Below, in pieces: positions 51,825 through 63,786 of a stretch of 64,000 nucleotides of DNA. The translations under genes were made by a program, and so were the position numbers. Numbering within the stretch: the stretch's first letter is position 1; every line of letters begins with the position of its first letter. Source of the stretch: Salvia splendens (lineage: Eukaryota; Streptophyta; Magnoliopsida; Lamiales; Lamiaceae); NCBI RefSeq assembly GCF_004379255.2, contig NC_056050.1, forward strand, positions 1,488,001-1,552,000, in the 5' to 3' direction. The notes below the pieces were generated by a model. That model had not been told where the DNA came from. It made no database searches and saw only the letters and a list, made by a program, of their open reading frames with translations.

Positions 51825-53433
51825 GGGCATCAGCAGTGGGGCGCCCTAAGGCGCGCCCTAAAGCCTGCCCTATGCACCGCCACGTCAGCATTTTATCCTC
51901 CTGCCCTTCCACCTTCATTGGGGCGCCCTAAGGCGCTCCCTAAGGGGCGCCCTATAGGTTTTACTATTGTTTTGTTAATTAATTTAAATGCAAACTAATT
52001 AAAAAACACAACGATTAACTAAAAACGGCAAATACTACATTAATTAAAAAAAAAGTTACACGAGTTAGAAAAAAAGTTGTCTACTCTACAAAAGTCCCAA
52101 CTTTCGGCACAACTCATCGATCTACCCCGGGAGGTATTCGGCTCTGGCCGGGTCCGTACACTTCATGATGGCGTAATGCGTGTCCAACAACGTCCGCGTC
52201 ATCGAGGCCTTTGCCAACTCCGCGTAGGCAAGTGCCGTGTGGGTCGGGGTTCGGGATCAGGATCGGCGATGGGGGATGTCGCCTTCGCCTTCCCCTTGTT
52301 CTTCGCAGCCTTGACGCCTACGGGACGCCGGGAGGACATCGGTGTCCAGGAACTCTCATCCCCGGGTACGTCCGGTTGAGGTCCACCGGATATGCGCCGC
52401 TTTCGCCGCTCGTGTAACCACCGGCGTAGGTGGTCTTCGTCCTCTTTGCCGCACCAGTGTGCAGAATCCTGCCTTGGAACTTCTGCTTGTCTGTCAAGAG
52501 CGCCCAGATGTTGAAATGCTTGAAGTCGCCATACAGGGACTGGGACAACAACTGCGCTCTATCGCCGCCCCCTCTCGCCGCTTCCCTGATCCCTCGAGCA
52601 CTTCTCGTACTCCGCCGCGAACATGTTGACTTGCTTCTTCACCTGATCCCAGTGCTTGCGGAGCTGCTCCCTATGGCGTTTGTACGAGCTCGGCGGCTTC
52701 GCCTCATTGTAGCGCTCGGCGATGCGCTCCAGTACACGAGCTGCTTTTGGTTGTTCGCGAATATCGGGTCCTCCGATATATCCACCCATCGCCTCGCCAA
52801 GGCTAGGGTTTCATCCGGTTGGTAATTCGTACAGCCGGGGGTGTACTCTTCATTCGTTGCCGGAGGTGGCAACTTGTACGCCCGGTGCTTGGTCCGCTTC
52901 TTTCTGGCGGGGGAGGCAGCGGCGGAGGGGGCAGCGGATGCGCGACGGGAAGGGGCGGCACGGCGAGTTGGAAACGGCTCCATGTCAGAGAGACCGTACG
53001 AATTCGTACTGAAATCGGGATCGTACTGCATGTTGGGGTCGAACGACCGATATTCGTCAGGTTGTGTATCCGGCCAACGTGCACCATCTCCAAACGTCGG
53101 GCTATTGGGACATGAGTATTCACCAGAATCCATTTTATAGCGTAATTTGAGAGTGGAAAAGTGAATCGAAATGTTACAAATGAAATGTGGGACTGGGGGT
53201 ATTTATATAAACAAAATTTTTGAATTTAAAAAATTAAAAAAAAAAACAAAAACGCGTTCCATCGTCCGCGCCATCGTTCGCGTCGCCCACAATGGGTGGA
53301 CGATGCCCTGTCGTCCGCGGACTAAGTTTAGGGAGCGGACGACGCATCGTCCGTCGTCCGCGCACCCACAGTGGCGGACGATGGCGCGCCTGAAGCATCG
53401 GGCGACCTATCATCAGCTCCACTGTGGATGCTC
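51825..53433 (-). mobile_element. PIF/Harbinger element D, ORF1 only, 1609 bp
   Basis: Plus-axis ends GGGCATCAGCAGTGGGG and CACTGTGGATGCTC, flanked by TCA (51822-51824 and 53434-53436). Its left subterminal region repeats GGGCGCCCTAAGG. It lies 44 bp from element B. No transposase. Confidence 0.85.
52080..53133 (-). pseudogene. Harbinger ORF1 (Myb/trihelix-like), frameshifted
   Basis: It starts MDSGEYSCPNSPTFGDG at 53133. Low-complexity Ala/Arg region, then ARRWVDISEDPIFANNQKQL, after which the frame shifts at about 52725. RIAERYNEAKPPSSYKRHRE and LRKHWDQVKKQVNMFAAEYE follow in another frame, and DFKHFNIWALLTDKQKFQG in a third. Order and spacing fit plant Harbinger ORF1 (often annotated Myb/SANT-like or glutathione S-transferase T3-like). 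At least two frameshifts, so not functional. Confidence 0.8.
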
Positions 53434-53511
53434 TCAAATCTAAAGTGTCGATTAGTTAATTGACTAAAAATATGATCCACATATTAAAAAGTTCATAGGT
53501 TTGTAAGAATT

Positions 53512-53770
53512 ACTCCTTCCGTCCCTGAAAGTTTGTCCCATTTTCATATTTCCGTCCGTCCCATAAAATTTGTCCCTTTTAACTTGTCACCATTTTTGAT
53601 AGTGGACCTCATATTTCACTAACTCATTTCTACTCACATTTTATTATAAAATTAATATATAAAAATAGGATTCACGTTCCACTCACTTTTTCAACTCATT
53701 TTTCATTACATTTCTTAAAAACTAGTGTCGAGGTAAAGTGTGACAATATTTGAGGGACGGAGGGAGTAGT
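53512..53770. mobile_element. Stowaway MITE
   Basis: TACTCCTTCCGTCCCTGAAA to GAGGGACGGAGGGAGTA, with a doubled inner left end (CCGTCCGTCCCATAAAATTTG). Confidence 0.8.
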
Positions 53771-53772
53771 AA

Positions 53773-54483
53773 GAGTATCCACTATGGCGAGGTCGCGGCT
53801 ATAGCCGCGTGTGGGGGCGGTGGGCGGGCGGGTTATAGTGCGGAAGTTGTCCGCCCTCGGGGCGGACGCGGATTGGGGGGTCAGGGACGGCGGACAACGG
53901 ATAGACGGGCTTGGGCCAGGACGCGCCGGGGAGGAATTAGCCGCGCCTATAGGCGCGGCGACCATAGTGGGCAGACATCCGGCGCAGCGCTGGCGGATTT
54001 TCGTTTTTTTTTTCCTCTATAAATACCACTCCCCACCACCTATTTTTCACCATTTTCACAAAATTCATTCACTCACTATCTACACAACCACTGTCTAAAA
54101 ATGCATCGAGGAGACGACGAATCACCCGACTCTCATGAATATTTGGCCCTAATTAGTGGGAGGACATCCGACGCGACGCTGGCGGAGTTTTTAGTTGTAT
54201 TTTATTTTAATTATTCGTTGTATAATTTTACCCGTTTGCAATACAACGAATATTCGGCCCTAATTAACTCGTTTTTTATTTATCTACACTGTGATTATTT
54301 TAATTATACCTGATTGAAACTAAAAATATTTTAAAATAAAAATTGATTATAAACTTTGGGGGCTATTGAAAGTGTCCACCATAGTAGTGGAAATAAAATT
54401 TTGGGACTGTGGACAACAAGACTAAGGTTATGAACAAAAACTGGGGCGGGGCTATTGGGGGTGTCCGCTTACCGTGGACACCC
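53773..54483 (+). mobile_element. Harbinger-like derivative E, 711 bp
   Basis: Ends GAGTATCCACTATGG and ACCGTGGACACCC, flanked by TAA (53770-53772 and 54484-54486). It has a TCTATAAATACCAC leader and a short ORF start at 54101 (MHRGDDESPDSHEYLALISG) with no domain. It inserted right at the edge of the preceding MITE. Third family of this type in the window. Confidence 0.75.
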
Positions 54484-55343
54484 TAAACAAAGAAAGTTTT
54501 CAACTTTCAAGTTGCAATCATCTATCATGTTGCGGGAAGTATTCAGAGTTTAGAATAATAAGATTTGATTGTTCAGCTTTTAACTCACTCTTAAATTCAG
54601 AAACACAATCCCTATCGTATTGAGCCCCACGTCTATCCCATCACGCGTGACTTGTTTTTTTGGGGTCTCAGTTTAAGTCAATATAAATCTAATACCTTGG
54701 ATTCACTAAACCTAATAAAACTAGTACAACTACATTCGTGTCTTTTTAATAAGAAATTGATAAAGAAAGAAAGCGAATAATAAAAGTGGGCAAAATAAAA
54801 AAGATATGAAGAAAAAATGAATAAAGTATGAGAGAGAAGAAAAAATGAAAAAAAATATGAGAGAGAAATTTTCAATTTTTAAAAATGGGAATATTTTTTG
54901 TGGACAACCCAAAATAAAAAAAATTAAAATATTTTTCGTGGACAGGTGGGTATATCTGCAAATGTCTATTAATTCATCAAATATGTACTCCATCCTACCC
55001 GTTATAAGCAAGACATTTATTTTAGTCACGTAATTTTAAAAAAATGATGTTTAGATATTGAAGTGGAGAGAGAATAAAGAGAGAAGTGAAGAGAGAATGA
55101 AATAAAATTGAGTAAATGTGTTGTTTTTTGTTGGAAAATGAAATAACTCGGTTTAGATAGGACATCCCAAAAATAAATACGATGAAGGGACCTAGTGAAT
55201 ATTAATATATTAAAAAATTATATAGTATTCATTAGATAAATATTATTGTACCAATGAGATTATATTATTCGTCTATTTATATTAAAACTTTACTATTTAT
55301 AAAATCAAAATATTGATTCATAAGATATACACTGAGTCACGGT
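54484..55343. other. Paralogue of RLK upstream sequence plus AT-rich DNA
   Basis: 54487-54740 resembles 47430-47960. A degenerate MITE lies at about 54985-55200. No gene. Confidence 0.55.
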
Positions 55344-55755
55344 CTATCAATATCATTTTAAGTCAGAAGTCATTGAATATCATTTACTCTTTCATTCTTC
55401 ACCCCACAATGACGACTTCATAAATATACTATCAATATCATTTTAGGTCAGAAGTCATTGAATATCATTTACTCTTTTATTCGTCACCCCACAATTTGAT
55501 ACAGACTATGGGAATGACGACTTCATAAATATACTCTATCAATATCATTTTAGGTCAGAAGTGTCATTGAATATCATTTACTCTTTCATTCGTCACCCCA
55601 CAATTTGATACAGACTATGGGAATGACGACTTCATAAATATACTCTATCAATATCATTTTAGGTCAGAAGTGTCATTGAATATCATTTACTCTTTCATTC
55701 GTCACCCCACAATTTGATACAGACTATCGGGAATGACGACTTCATAAATATACTC
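55344..55755. repeat. About 108-bp tandem repeat, four units
   Basis: Units begin CTATCAATATCATTTTA at 55344, 55429, 55536 and 55645. Unit 1 is 85 bp because it lacks a 21-bp piece (TTTGATACAGACTATGGG region). Units 3 and 4 also share an extra GT. Confidence 0.9.
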
Positions 55756-56044
55756 CACCGTTCTTCGATAGATGTTTCATATTTGATCTTTGCAGATTTT
55801 AAGAAATTTATTTGATTTAATAAAGAAAAATAGGTAGAAAATTAATAGAATGTAGATCATATTTTTATATACTTAATCGGTTTCATAAAAATGGCCATTT
55901 GGTAGGCATGAGTTTCAATATGTACCGTAGCTAATAAGGTAAAAGAGAACAAGGAAAAATAGTCGAAATAGTATTGTGAATGGTGGACATGAAGTATAAG
56001 ATGGACGAAAAAGGAATTCACCATATTTCAATGGAACGGTAGTA
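55751..56044. mobile_element. Degenerate Stowaway-like MITE
   Basis: TACTCCACCGTTCTTCGAT to ATGGAACGGTAGTA, starting at the last tandem unit. Confidence 0.55.
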
Positions 56045-56442
56045 TTAAATTTATAATAATTATGAATAGAATGAATTAGTGACTAGTAAAAATGAAATGA
56101 GCTAGGGATCATCCAATTAAGAAAAATATGAGACATTAAATAGGGACTAGACATAGTATTTTATTAGGCCATAAACACTTCATAAATGTAACGAAAAGAA
56201 AAGTTACACTATTTATATAAACAATTCTCCTACGTTCATGGCAGTAATTATATAATGGAGAAAAAAACAAAACTTGATTGTATTCTTTGCATGGTTCTTT
56301 AATTTTGTTAGCAAATAAATGTGGGAACTTTTTTAGGCAGTAGACTATTCGCCGGATATCAAAATTATTTTATTTTTTATATTTTTATTACATTTTTTTA
56401 TACCGTCACGGTTTTGCTAATATATATTTCACTTTGACCTAA
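56045..56442. other. AT-rich noncoding sequence
   Basis: No ORF, and no repeat edge that I can define. Confidence 0.5.
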
Positions 56443-57020
56443 GGGCATGGGCGCCCTAAGCCCGCCCTATGTACCGCCACGTCAGCATTTTATCCTCCTA
56501 TCCTTCCATCTGCAGTGGGGCGCCCTAAAGGTCGCCTTATAGGTTTTACTATTATTTTGTTAATTAGTTTAAATGTTTTCAAATATATAAATGCAAACAA
56601 ATTAAAAAATATCGTACTGAGTATCGGGGTCGAACGACCGATATTCGTCAGGTTGTGTACCCGGCCAACGTGCACCACCTCCAAACATCGGACTATTGGG
56701 ACTTGAGTTATCACCGGAATCCATTTTCTAGTGTAAATTGAGAGTGAAAATGCGAATGAAAATGTTACAAATGAAGGTGGGGTAAGGGGTATTTATATAA
56801 ATGAATTTTTCGAATTAAAAAAAAACAAAAACGCGTTGCATCGTCCGCTCCATCGTCCGCGTCGCCCACAGTGGGCGGACGATGGCGCGGACGATGCCCT
56901 ATCGTCCGTGCTTCCTCCGCGGACTATCTGTCGAGCGAGGACGACACATCGTCCATCGTCCGCGCACCCACAGTGGTGGACGCATCTGGCGGCCTATCGT
57001 CCACCCCACTATGGATGCCC
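56443..57020 (-). mobile_element. Harbinger derivative F, short form of element D
   Basis: Ends GGGCATGGGCGCCC and CTATGGATGCCC; flanks TAA and CAA. Left and right arms match 51825-53433, but the middle of ORF1 is deleted, leaving only its start (about 56724 downward). 578 bp, so a MITE derived from the D family. Confidence 0.8.
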
Positions 57021-57890
57021 CAACACGTGTTTCAAAATATAAAGAAAAGTGAGCTGAAAAATGTTAGTGGTACATAAATCCTACTTTTATATATTAATAT
57101 TATAATAAAATATGAGTAAAATAATTAATAAAATATAACATCTATTATTAAAATAAATAAAAATAAAAAATACTAATTAATAAGGAATCAATCAAAATGA
57201 AAAATTAATACACATAATTGTTACAGATGGAGTACATTTTAGGTAGAAAAGTAATCAAATTAGTGGGGTATGCATACTGTCAGAGACTCAGAGCTTTAAG
57301 ACAATTTTAGTAGACCAGTAATCAAATAAGTAGGGTCTGCATTGGATACATTTAGTAGCCAATTAATTATATAAGTAGGGTATGCATTTAATCAGTAGGG
57401 TATGTATTTTCACACAGAGTGAAAATTGCTTCCAATTTTTCTTTTATATTGTTTTTACTTATTTTTATGTGTTATTGGTTCAATTTAATTAATTGTTATA
57501 AAAATGGGGTGGTGATTTCATATTAGCTTGGGCTTTTCATTGTTATCAAGTGATCACAAATAAAAATAGTAGTATGTTTTATTCAATATAAATTGTGGAT
57601 CCTTAAGAAAACAAAATAAACATATTACTTCATTCCTGTTCTATTTAAAGATATATTTTGACTCGCTACATATTTTAAGATTTTTTTAACTTTGTTAGTA
57701 AGTGAAAAAATTAGTGAAATGTTAGCCCAATTTTTAAATGTGGAAATAAAATGCAAATATATTTTTAAATGACTGACAATTCAAAATAGCAACACATGTG
57801 AGATCATGGAAGACAAAGGGAGTATGTTTCAATCTTAGGTTTTTTTGCAGTTAGCCTGCAACCTCACTAAGACTAATCTTGGTTGCATAA
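57021..57890. other. Noncoding interval with GTAGGGTATGCATT repeats
   Basis: The phrase recurs around 57270-57410. A degenerate Stowaway spans about 57628-57827. No gene. Confidence 0.5.
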
Positions 57891-59793
57891 GGCCACCGGC
57901 AACGCGTCCCGCGGGTGGCTCGTATCTCATCCCGCCGAGACGAGACGGCGGCGAGACGCGTTGCAGCGTCCGTCTCCCCGAGACGCCCGTCCCACCGAGA
58001 CGGATCGCGGGCTGTCTCGCCACGCGCTCGCGCGACGTGGCGCGCTCCGGCGCCATGCGTGATGCCCACTCGCCGGCCGGCGAGTGGACTTCGTCACGCT
58101 GAAGCAATAAATCATTTTTTTAAAAAAAAATCGAATTTAATAAAAAAAAATTCAAAAAAACTGAAAACGGTAGTATTACCGTTTTTCAACCGTTTTCCTT
58201 TTTTTTTACTCAATAAATACTCCTATTTCATCATCATTTCACACACAAATACACATCTATGCTTCCCAAATCATCTCCATTTCCTCTTCAATTTTCATCT
58301 AACCGCTCCAATTGTCATAACAAAATGTTCGGCGACGGCAACTATGGTGGTGGCGGCTCCGGCGGGTTTGACATCAACGCGTTTGCATGTACAATGTCTT
58401 GGGTGGTTCCGGCTCCGGTTCGTTGACGCCGGGCACCCAGGGCTCGTCGACGTCGGCGGGGTACCAACCACCCCATTTTGATGTTGATGCATACGCTCGT
58501 CCCTCCGCCCCGAGGAGCTCGCAGGGATTATCCCAAATTCGGGAGGATTATCTGGATGAACCCACTCCGGAAGGAGGACGAGGCGGTGGAAGCTCCAGGG
58601 CGGTGGAGGAAGAGGCGGAGGCGGCCGGGGAGGAGGAGGCCGGCATCCGTACATCCACAAGGACACAATGGCTGTGTACAACTCCTGGATCAACGTCTCG
58701 TACAATCCCATCGTCGGGAATCACCAAACCCGGAAGTGCTTCTGGGAAAAGGTCACCGAGGCCTACAACGAGAGTAAGCCGAAGGGGTCCCGCCGCCGCA
58801 CATTTAAGATGCTCCGCACTCACTTTGACCGAGTCGATAGAGAGGTCAAAAAATTCTGCTGCATCTATAAGAACGAAGCGGCTCATTACCAAAGCGGAGC
58901 CACGGGAGCCGACATTCTGAGATCGGCTTTGCAAGTCTATTTCGAAGACACCGGCAAAGAATTCAGACATGTAGATGTTAGGGAGGCCGTCAAAGATGTG
59001 GAAAGGTGGGCCGGCGGTGTCCGGTCCAGCTCGGGCTCGACCTCGAAGCGCACGAAGCACACGGTGGGTGGCCAATACTCGTCTAGTGGGGGCGGTTCGG
59101 GCAGCGCCGCACAAGAGGTCGCCTTGCAGGAGGTTGGGGGCACGGCTGACGATGCAGGGGGGGTCCTCCCGTAGGCGCCGTCGGCCGCAAGGGACCAAGG
59201 CGGCGAAGGCGGCTAGAGGGAGGAGCGGCCGAGGCGAATCAAGCTAGGCGGGCTCGGGCACGAAAACCCTATTGTCCATGTACTTGACCGCCACAATGGC
59301 GGACACTTCCCGCATGACGCCTCCACAATATCAAGCCCATCTTGCCAGAATTGAGTATATGGCAAGACAATTTGGTATTCCGCCTCCAGGTAGCTTGAGT
59401 GCACCGCCACCGCCTTCGGGGGATGATTCGCCGGCGGAGTAGTTTTTTTTTTTAATTTCTATAAAATTGTATTTTAAATTATGTAATTTTTATTTTTTTA
59501 GGATTTTAATTATGTGTATTTTTTTTGAATTTTAAGTTGTATTTTTATTTTATGCTGTAATTTTATTTTATTTAATGAAATGTGTTTTTATTAATTGAAT
59601 TTTTGGGAAATAAAAATAAAAATGAAATTGAGTGAATAGTAAGTTAAGAGATGGTTAAGAGACGGATAAGAGATGGAGGGTTGCAGGTTCTGTCTCTTAG
59701 TTAAGAGATGGAGTGAAAAGTACTGTGGGACCCATGAATAATTAATGGATGAGACGGTTAAGAGACGGATAAGAGACAGCGTTGCAGATGGCC
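57891..59793 (+). mobile_element. PIF/Harbinger element C, ORF1 only, 1903 bp
   Basis: Ends GGCCACCGGCAACGCG and GTTGCAGATGGCC, flanks TAA and CAA. Leader and 3' end as in A and B. It carries a decayed ORF1. Confidence 0.8.
58325..59443 (+). pseudogene. Harbinger ORF1 (Myb/trihelix-like), multiple frameshifts
   Basis: The ATG at 58325 (MFGDGNYGGG) runs into a 13-nt deletion relative to element A at about 58386. The frame resumes as MYNVLGGSGSGSLTPGTQG, shifts again near 58640, then gives a clean trihelix/Myb-like domain from about 58641 (HPYIHKDTMAVYNSWINVSY, FWEKVTEAYNESKP, LRTHFDRVDREVKKF). A Ser/Gly-rich linker follows. The C-terminal end (MTPPQYQAHLARIEYMARQF ... DDSPAE) is in another frame up to 59443. 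Partner protein of the transposase in this superfamily; dead here. Confidence 0.8.
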
Positions 59794-60342
59794 CAAGACT
59801 AATCTAAAACCTAATAAGTTGACTTTATAGGCATTCATAGTCTTATTGATTTGGGAAGGGTAAGATAAGGGTAAAAATAAACTCCCCCATTCGATAAAAA
59901 TTGAATTTTGGAGATAATGAGCATTTTAATACATAATTAGTAAAATAGTGGAGAAATAGATAAAAAAGTGATTTAATTATTAATGGAAAATGTATCTTAT
60001 CTTACTAAAAACTAGTGAAGTTTTTTATAAAATAGATGTAGAATATTTTTAAGATATTGGCGAATATTAAAATAATGTCAATTCTTATGGAATATTTCAT
60101 GAACTTGGTGTTTTTGGTTACACCCTCTAGTTTGTCGATTGTTCGAATTAATGAATATACAGAATAAAAATCTAAAGCTTGTTTTTGGGTCTAATAATAC
60201 TGATATCATTGGCCAGTGGGAGGGGTCAGAGACTCAGAAACGTTTTTATTCATTATCACAATCACAATGATACATTAAAAAATTACTCCGAATTCAAATT
60301 TAATAATATATTTATATATATTGTTTACGTGTATTGATAAAA
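59794..60342. other. AT-rich noncoding sequence
   Basis: It starts with AAGACTAATCT, also found left of element C at 57868. No gene seen. Confidence 0.5.
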
Positions 60343-60554
60343 TGCAAACTATAAATATTGTACTAACTTCAAACTATAATCTGGACCGTTGAAAAATATC
60401 AACAGATGATAAAATTACATCAATAGAAGATGTCAACACAACATCAATCGTTGACACTGTGTTGACATTTTCTGTTTATGTAATTTTATCATCTGTTAAC
60501 ATTTTTCAACGGTCCAGATCATAATTTAGAATTTGTACAATATTTAGAGTTTAC
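60343..60554. repeat. Foldback MITE with about 100-bp arms
   Basis: CTGGACCGTTGAAAAATATC and TCAACAGATGATAAAATTAC on the left are mirrored on the right around TTTCAACGGTCCAG. The arms meet near 60450. No ORF. Confidence 0.85.
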
Positions 60555-61390
60555 ACTTGATTACATTTCTAGCATTTACTGGATCAAATATTTGTTAATT
60601 TTGCCACCGTCTCTTATGAGTAACATAATACTACTAGATCTAGATTTATCCAACAAAATATGTAACACTAAACTTGTGGATGAGTGTGTTTTGGTCAGAA
60701 AACATTAGTCGCATGTCCTCGCATTTACTTCCGCTCAATTTAGATTAATTTAATGATGAGTTAAAATGTGTTCTCTTCTACAACATCGACTAGTGAATTG
60801 AGGGGAAAAAAAAGAAATTATATAGGTCCACATGTTAAACACATAGGTTTTGGGCCAGCAAACTAAGGCATACATATAGATATTCCCACTAACATCATTA
60901 CATCAATACGGTTTTGGCCCATGAACTCAGTAGGGTATACATTGACTTTTCCATTTAAAACATACTCACGTTTTGGCCCCAAAAATCAATAGTGTATGCA
61001 TTTATTTTTCCAACTAAAACTAGTAAGGTTTTGCCTAGTGAGATCGGCCGGCCGTAAGCTACCGTGTCCGGTTTTGCGGAAGGTGGAACCGGAACAAGCC
61101 TATGAAGGGGAAGGCATGAGGTGGTTCGGGTTGAAACTCATAACCAATGGTTTTTTCAATTTTATCTCATTAAAATATAGACTTTGGGAATGACATATTT
61201 TAATATAAAATTAGTAAAGCATGAGAGATAGAATAAAAATAGTCATTAAAATATTGTTGGTAAAGAATGAGACTCATCTCATAAGAGATAAAAAAATAAC
61301 AAAATAGAAATTGACTAATTTAGTAGAAAATAACAAAATAGAAATTGACTAATTTAGTAGGAAAGACGAAAATAAAAAAACACTATTTTT
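60555..61390. other. Paralogous flank without the Harbinger insertions
   Basis: 60660-60870 parallels 49630-49772 plus 51781-51824 plus 53434-53500, so it is the pre-insertion state. About 60-bp GGTTTTGGCCC repeats follow (60845-61040). No gene. Confidence 0.65.
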
Positions 61391-61641
61391 ATGGAACAGA
61401 TGAAGCATTTCAGCAGCCACAACCACCGTGTGTTGGCTCAGAGTCGTACGGAATTCCGTTGACAAACCAATTCGACTATCACTCATGTATGCAGCCTCCC
61501 AATTAGCCGCTCGACCCCCTAGATTGGAAGAAACCGTACCAGCGTGATCTACGCGGGTACTCAGAGTTTGATCACCTGCCGCCACCATTGTCACAATACA
61601 TGCCGTATGACCAGTCGCAGCCGTTATTTCATCCCATTCCC
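61391..61641 (+). pseudogene. Pro/Gln/Tyr-rich coding remnant
   Basis: One frame reads as protein-like text (EAFQQPQPPCVGSESYGIPL, then LDPLDWKKPYQRDLRGYSEF and DHLPPPLSQYMPYDQSQPLF), with a single TAG near 61504. I do not recognise the family. Composition resembles N-termini of transposon-encoded DNA-binding proteins. It runs straight into the TTA microsatellite. Confidence 0.4.
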
Positions 61642-61837
<196 letters not shown>

Positions 61838-61904
61838 ATTTCAAATTAATTGATTGGATTGGGACCAATCATTATGCATGCCATATTGAGCACATGTTAT
61901 TCTT

Positions 61905-62153
61905 TATTACTACCTCACCTCTCTCTCACATTAATCTTTTATCATTTCACTTAAGAGTCACATTTTTCTTTTACCATAAATGGTAAGTAAATCTCACACT
62001 CCATCAATCAATTCTACTCACATTTTATTATAAAACTAATATATATAAGTGAGACTCGTAGTCAACTAACTTATTCAACTCATTTTTCTTTACATTTCTT
62101 AAAATCCGTATCACACTAAATGTGACACTTAATGTGCATGGGACGGAGGTAGT
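61905..62153. mobile_element. Stowaway-like MITE
   Basis: Right end TGCATGGGACGGAGGTAGTA; left end degenerate (TTACTACCTCACCTCTC). Confidence 0.65.
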
Positions 62154-62235
62154 AATACATTTTCTTTAATGACCAGAGAAGTTACATTCCAATTAATGCG
62201 TTTGCATTCCAAATACATGGCCTAATTCAAATATA

Positions 62236-62691
62236 CTACCCCGTCCATCATTTAAAGAACTCTTTTGATTCGGCACATGTTTTAAGAAATTGTTTGACTT
62301 TATGAATAAAAGTGAATGGAGAAAGTGAGTGGAATGTATGATCCGTATTAGTTTTATAGTACTCCCTCCGTCCCAAAGAAGATGGCACACTTGGGAAATG
62401 ACACGAGATTTTAGGAGATGTTATTTTGTATGTTAAGTGGTGAGAGAAAATATAATTTTTTAATTGATGTGAGAGGAAACTTTTTTCAAAAGAGGAAATG
62501 TGACTTCTTTTGCGGGATAAACTGAAAAGGAAAGTGTGACATCTACTATGGGACGGAGGGAGTATTAAATTGTGAGTATAAAGTTGGTGGAATGTGAGGT
62601 CCGCATAATAAAGGTGGAATAAAGTAAATGGTTCTATAAATCATGGACAACCCAAAATGGTAAAATAGTTCTTTAAATGGTGGACGGAGGA
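62236..62691. mobile_element. Stowaway MITE (outer), interrupted by another MITE
   Basis: TACTACCCCGTCCATCATTT on the left and AAATGGTGGACGGAGGAAATA on the right are inverted ends. The body is split at 62360-62564. Confidence 0.8.
62360..62564. mobile_element. Stowaway MITE (inner)
   Basis: TACTCCCTCCGTCCCAAAGA to ATGGGACGGAGGGAGTA, TA-flanked, inside the outer MITE. Confidence 0.9.
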
Positions 62692-63081
62692 AATATGACC
62701 TAATTATTGATTATAACAACTTACAGTCGTTATGTTATACTATAATTACATTCATTTATATGATGGATCATGTGAAAAAGTTTTCAAAATATTACTCCTT
62801 CATACACAGCTACGGAGATGGTTGATTGACGGTGGAGAGAATATGTAGCCAACACAAATTAAAGTAATTACCATCGTAATTCAATACAAAACTAATATTT
62901 TAAACAGGTTTTATATTTCACCCACTTTCTTCCTTTATTTTTCTTCACAGGGTTAAACAATTTCTTAAAACTTGTGCTAAGTCAAAAAGGCTATTTAAAT
63001 GATGGACGGATGAAGTACTTCAATGTAATTTCAATTTTATTATCGCAAATAATATTGGTGTGTTTTGTTATTGTTATTACA

Positions 63082-63298
63082 TACTCTCTCTGTCCCATTC
63101 AAGATAACCACCTTTCTTTTTTTGTTTGTCTCAATCAAAATGGTCACTTTCCAATTTTGAATATAACCTCGTTTCTCATCTCCCCTCATTAAAATATTCA
63201 TCTACATTTTTCCTCTTTACTTTATTCCACCTAATAATATTTCCTAAAATCTCGTGCCACTCAAGAACGTGGCTATCTTGAGTGGGACGGAGAGAGTA
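63082..63298. mobile_element. Stowaway MITE
   Basis: TACTCTCTCTGTCCCATTCA to TGAGTGGGACGGAGAGAGTA with TA ends. Confidence 0.85.
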
Positions 63299-63786
63299 CA
63301 TATTTATTTATATTATTATTATGATATATAATTGCTTACTTTTCCAATATTTAATTAATACAAATAAACTAATGGTTTATACATTGCATAGAAGTTACAC
63401 TAGTTTGATTGATTACACTTTGCTTTGTCTTCTCTCCCCCAAACATTCATTCATATATAATTCATAACATATTGGTTGCATTATTATGGTCATAGTATCT
63501 ACTAAGATGGTACATACATGCATGCAAGGCCTTCGAGATAATGCCGTAGTGTCGGTTCGACTTGGTAGTTGAGTTCGGTGTAATTTTTTAACAATTGAAT
63601 TAAAACATTAAAAAATTGCAACATTTGAATTAAAAAAAATTGAAAATTAAAAAATTTATGGATTTGGGCCTGCCATGCTGGCTGGCCCACTCTCGTTGAG
63701 TTGGCCAATTTGGCCGGACTGGGCCGAGCTGGGCTGTCGTAGTTGCCGGTTCATGTTCCTTGACTCTTCGTTGAAGTGATATATTA
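63299..63786. other. AT-rich noncoding sequence
   Basis: No gene. A short GC-richer part at 63665-63760 (GGCTGGCCCACT, GGGCCGAGCTGGGCTG) gives only chance ORFs. Confidence 0.5.
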
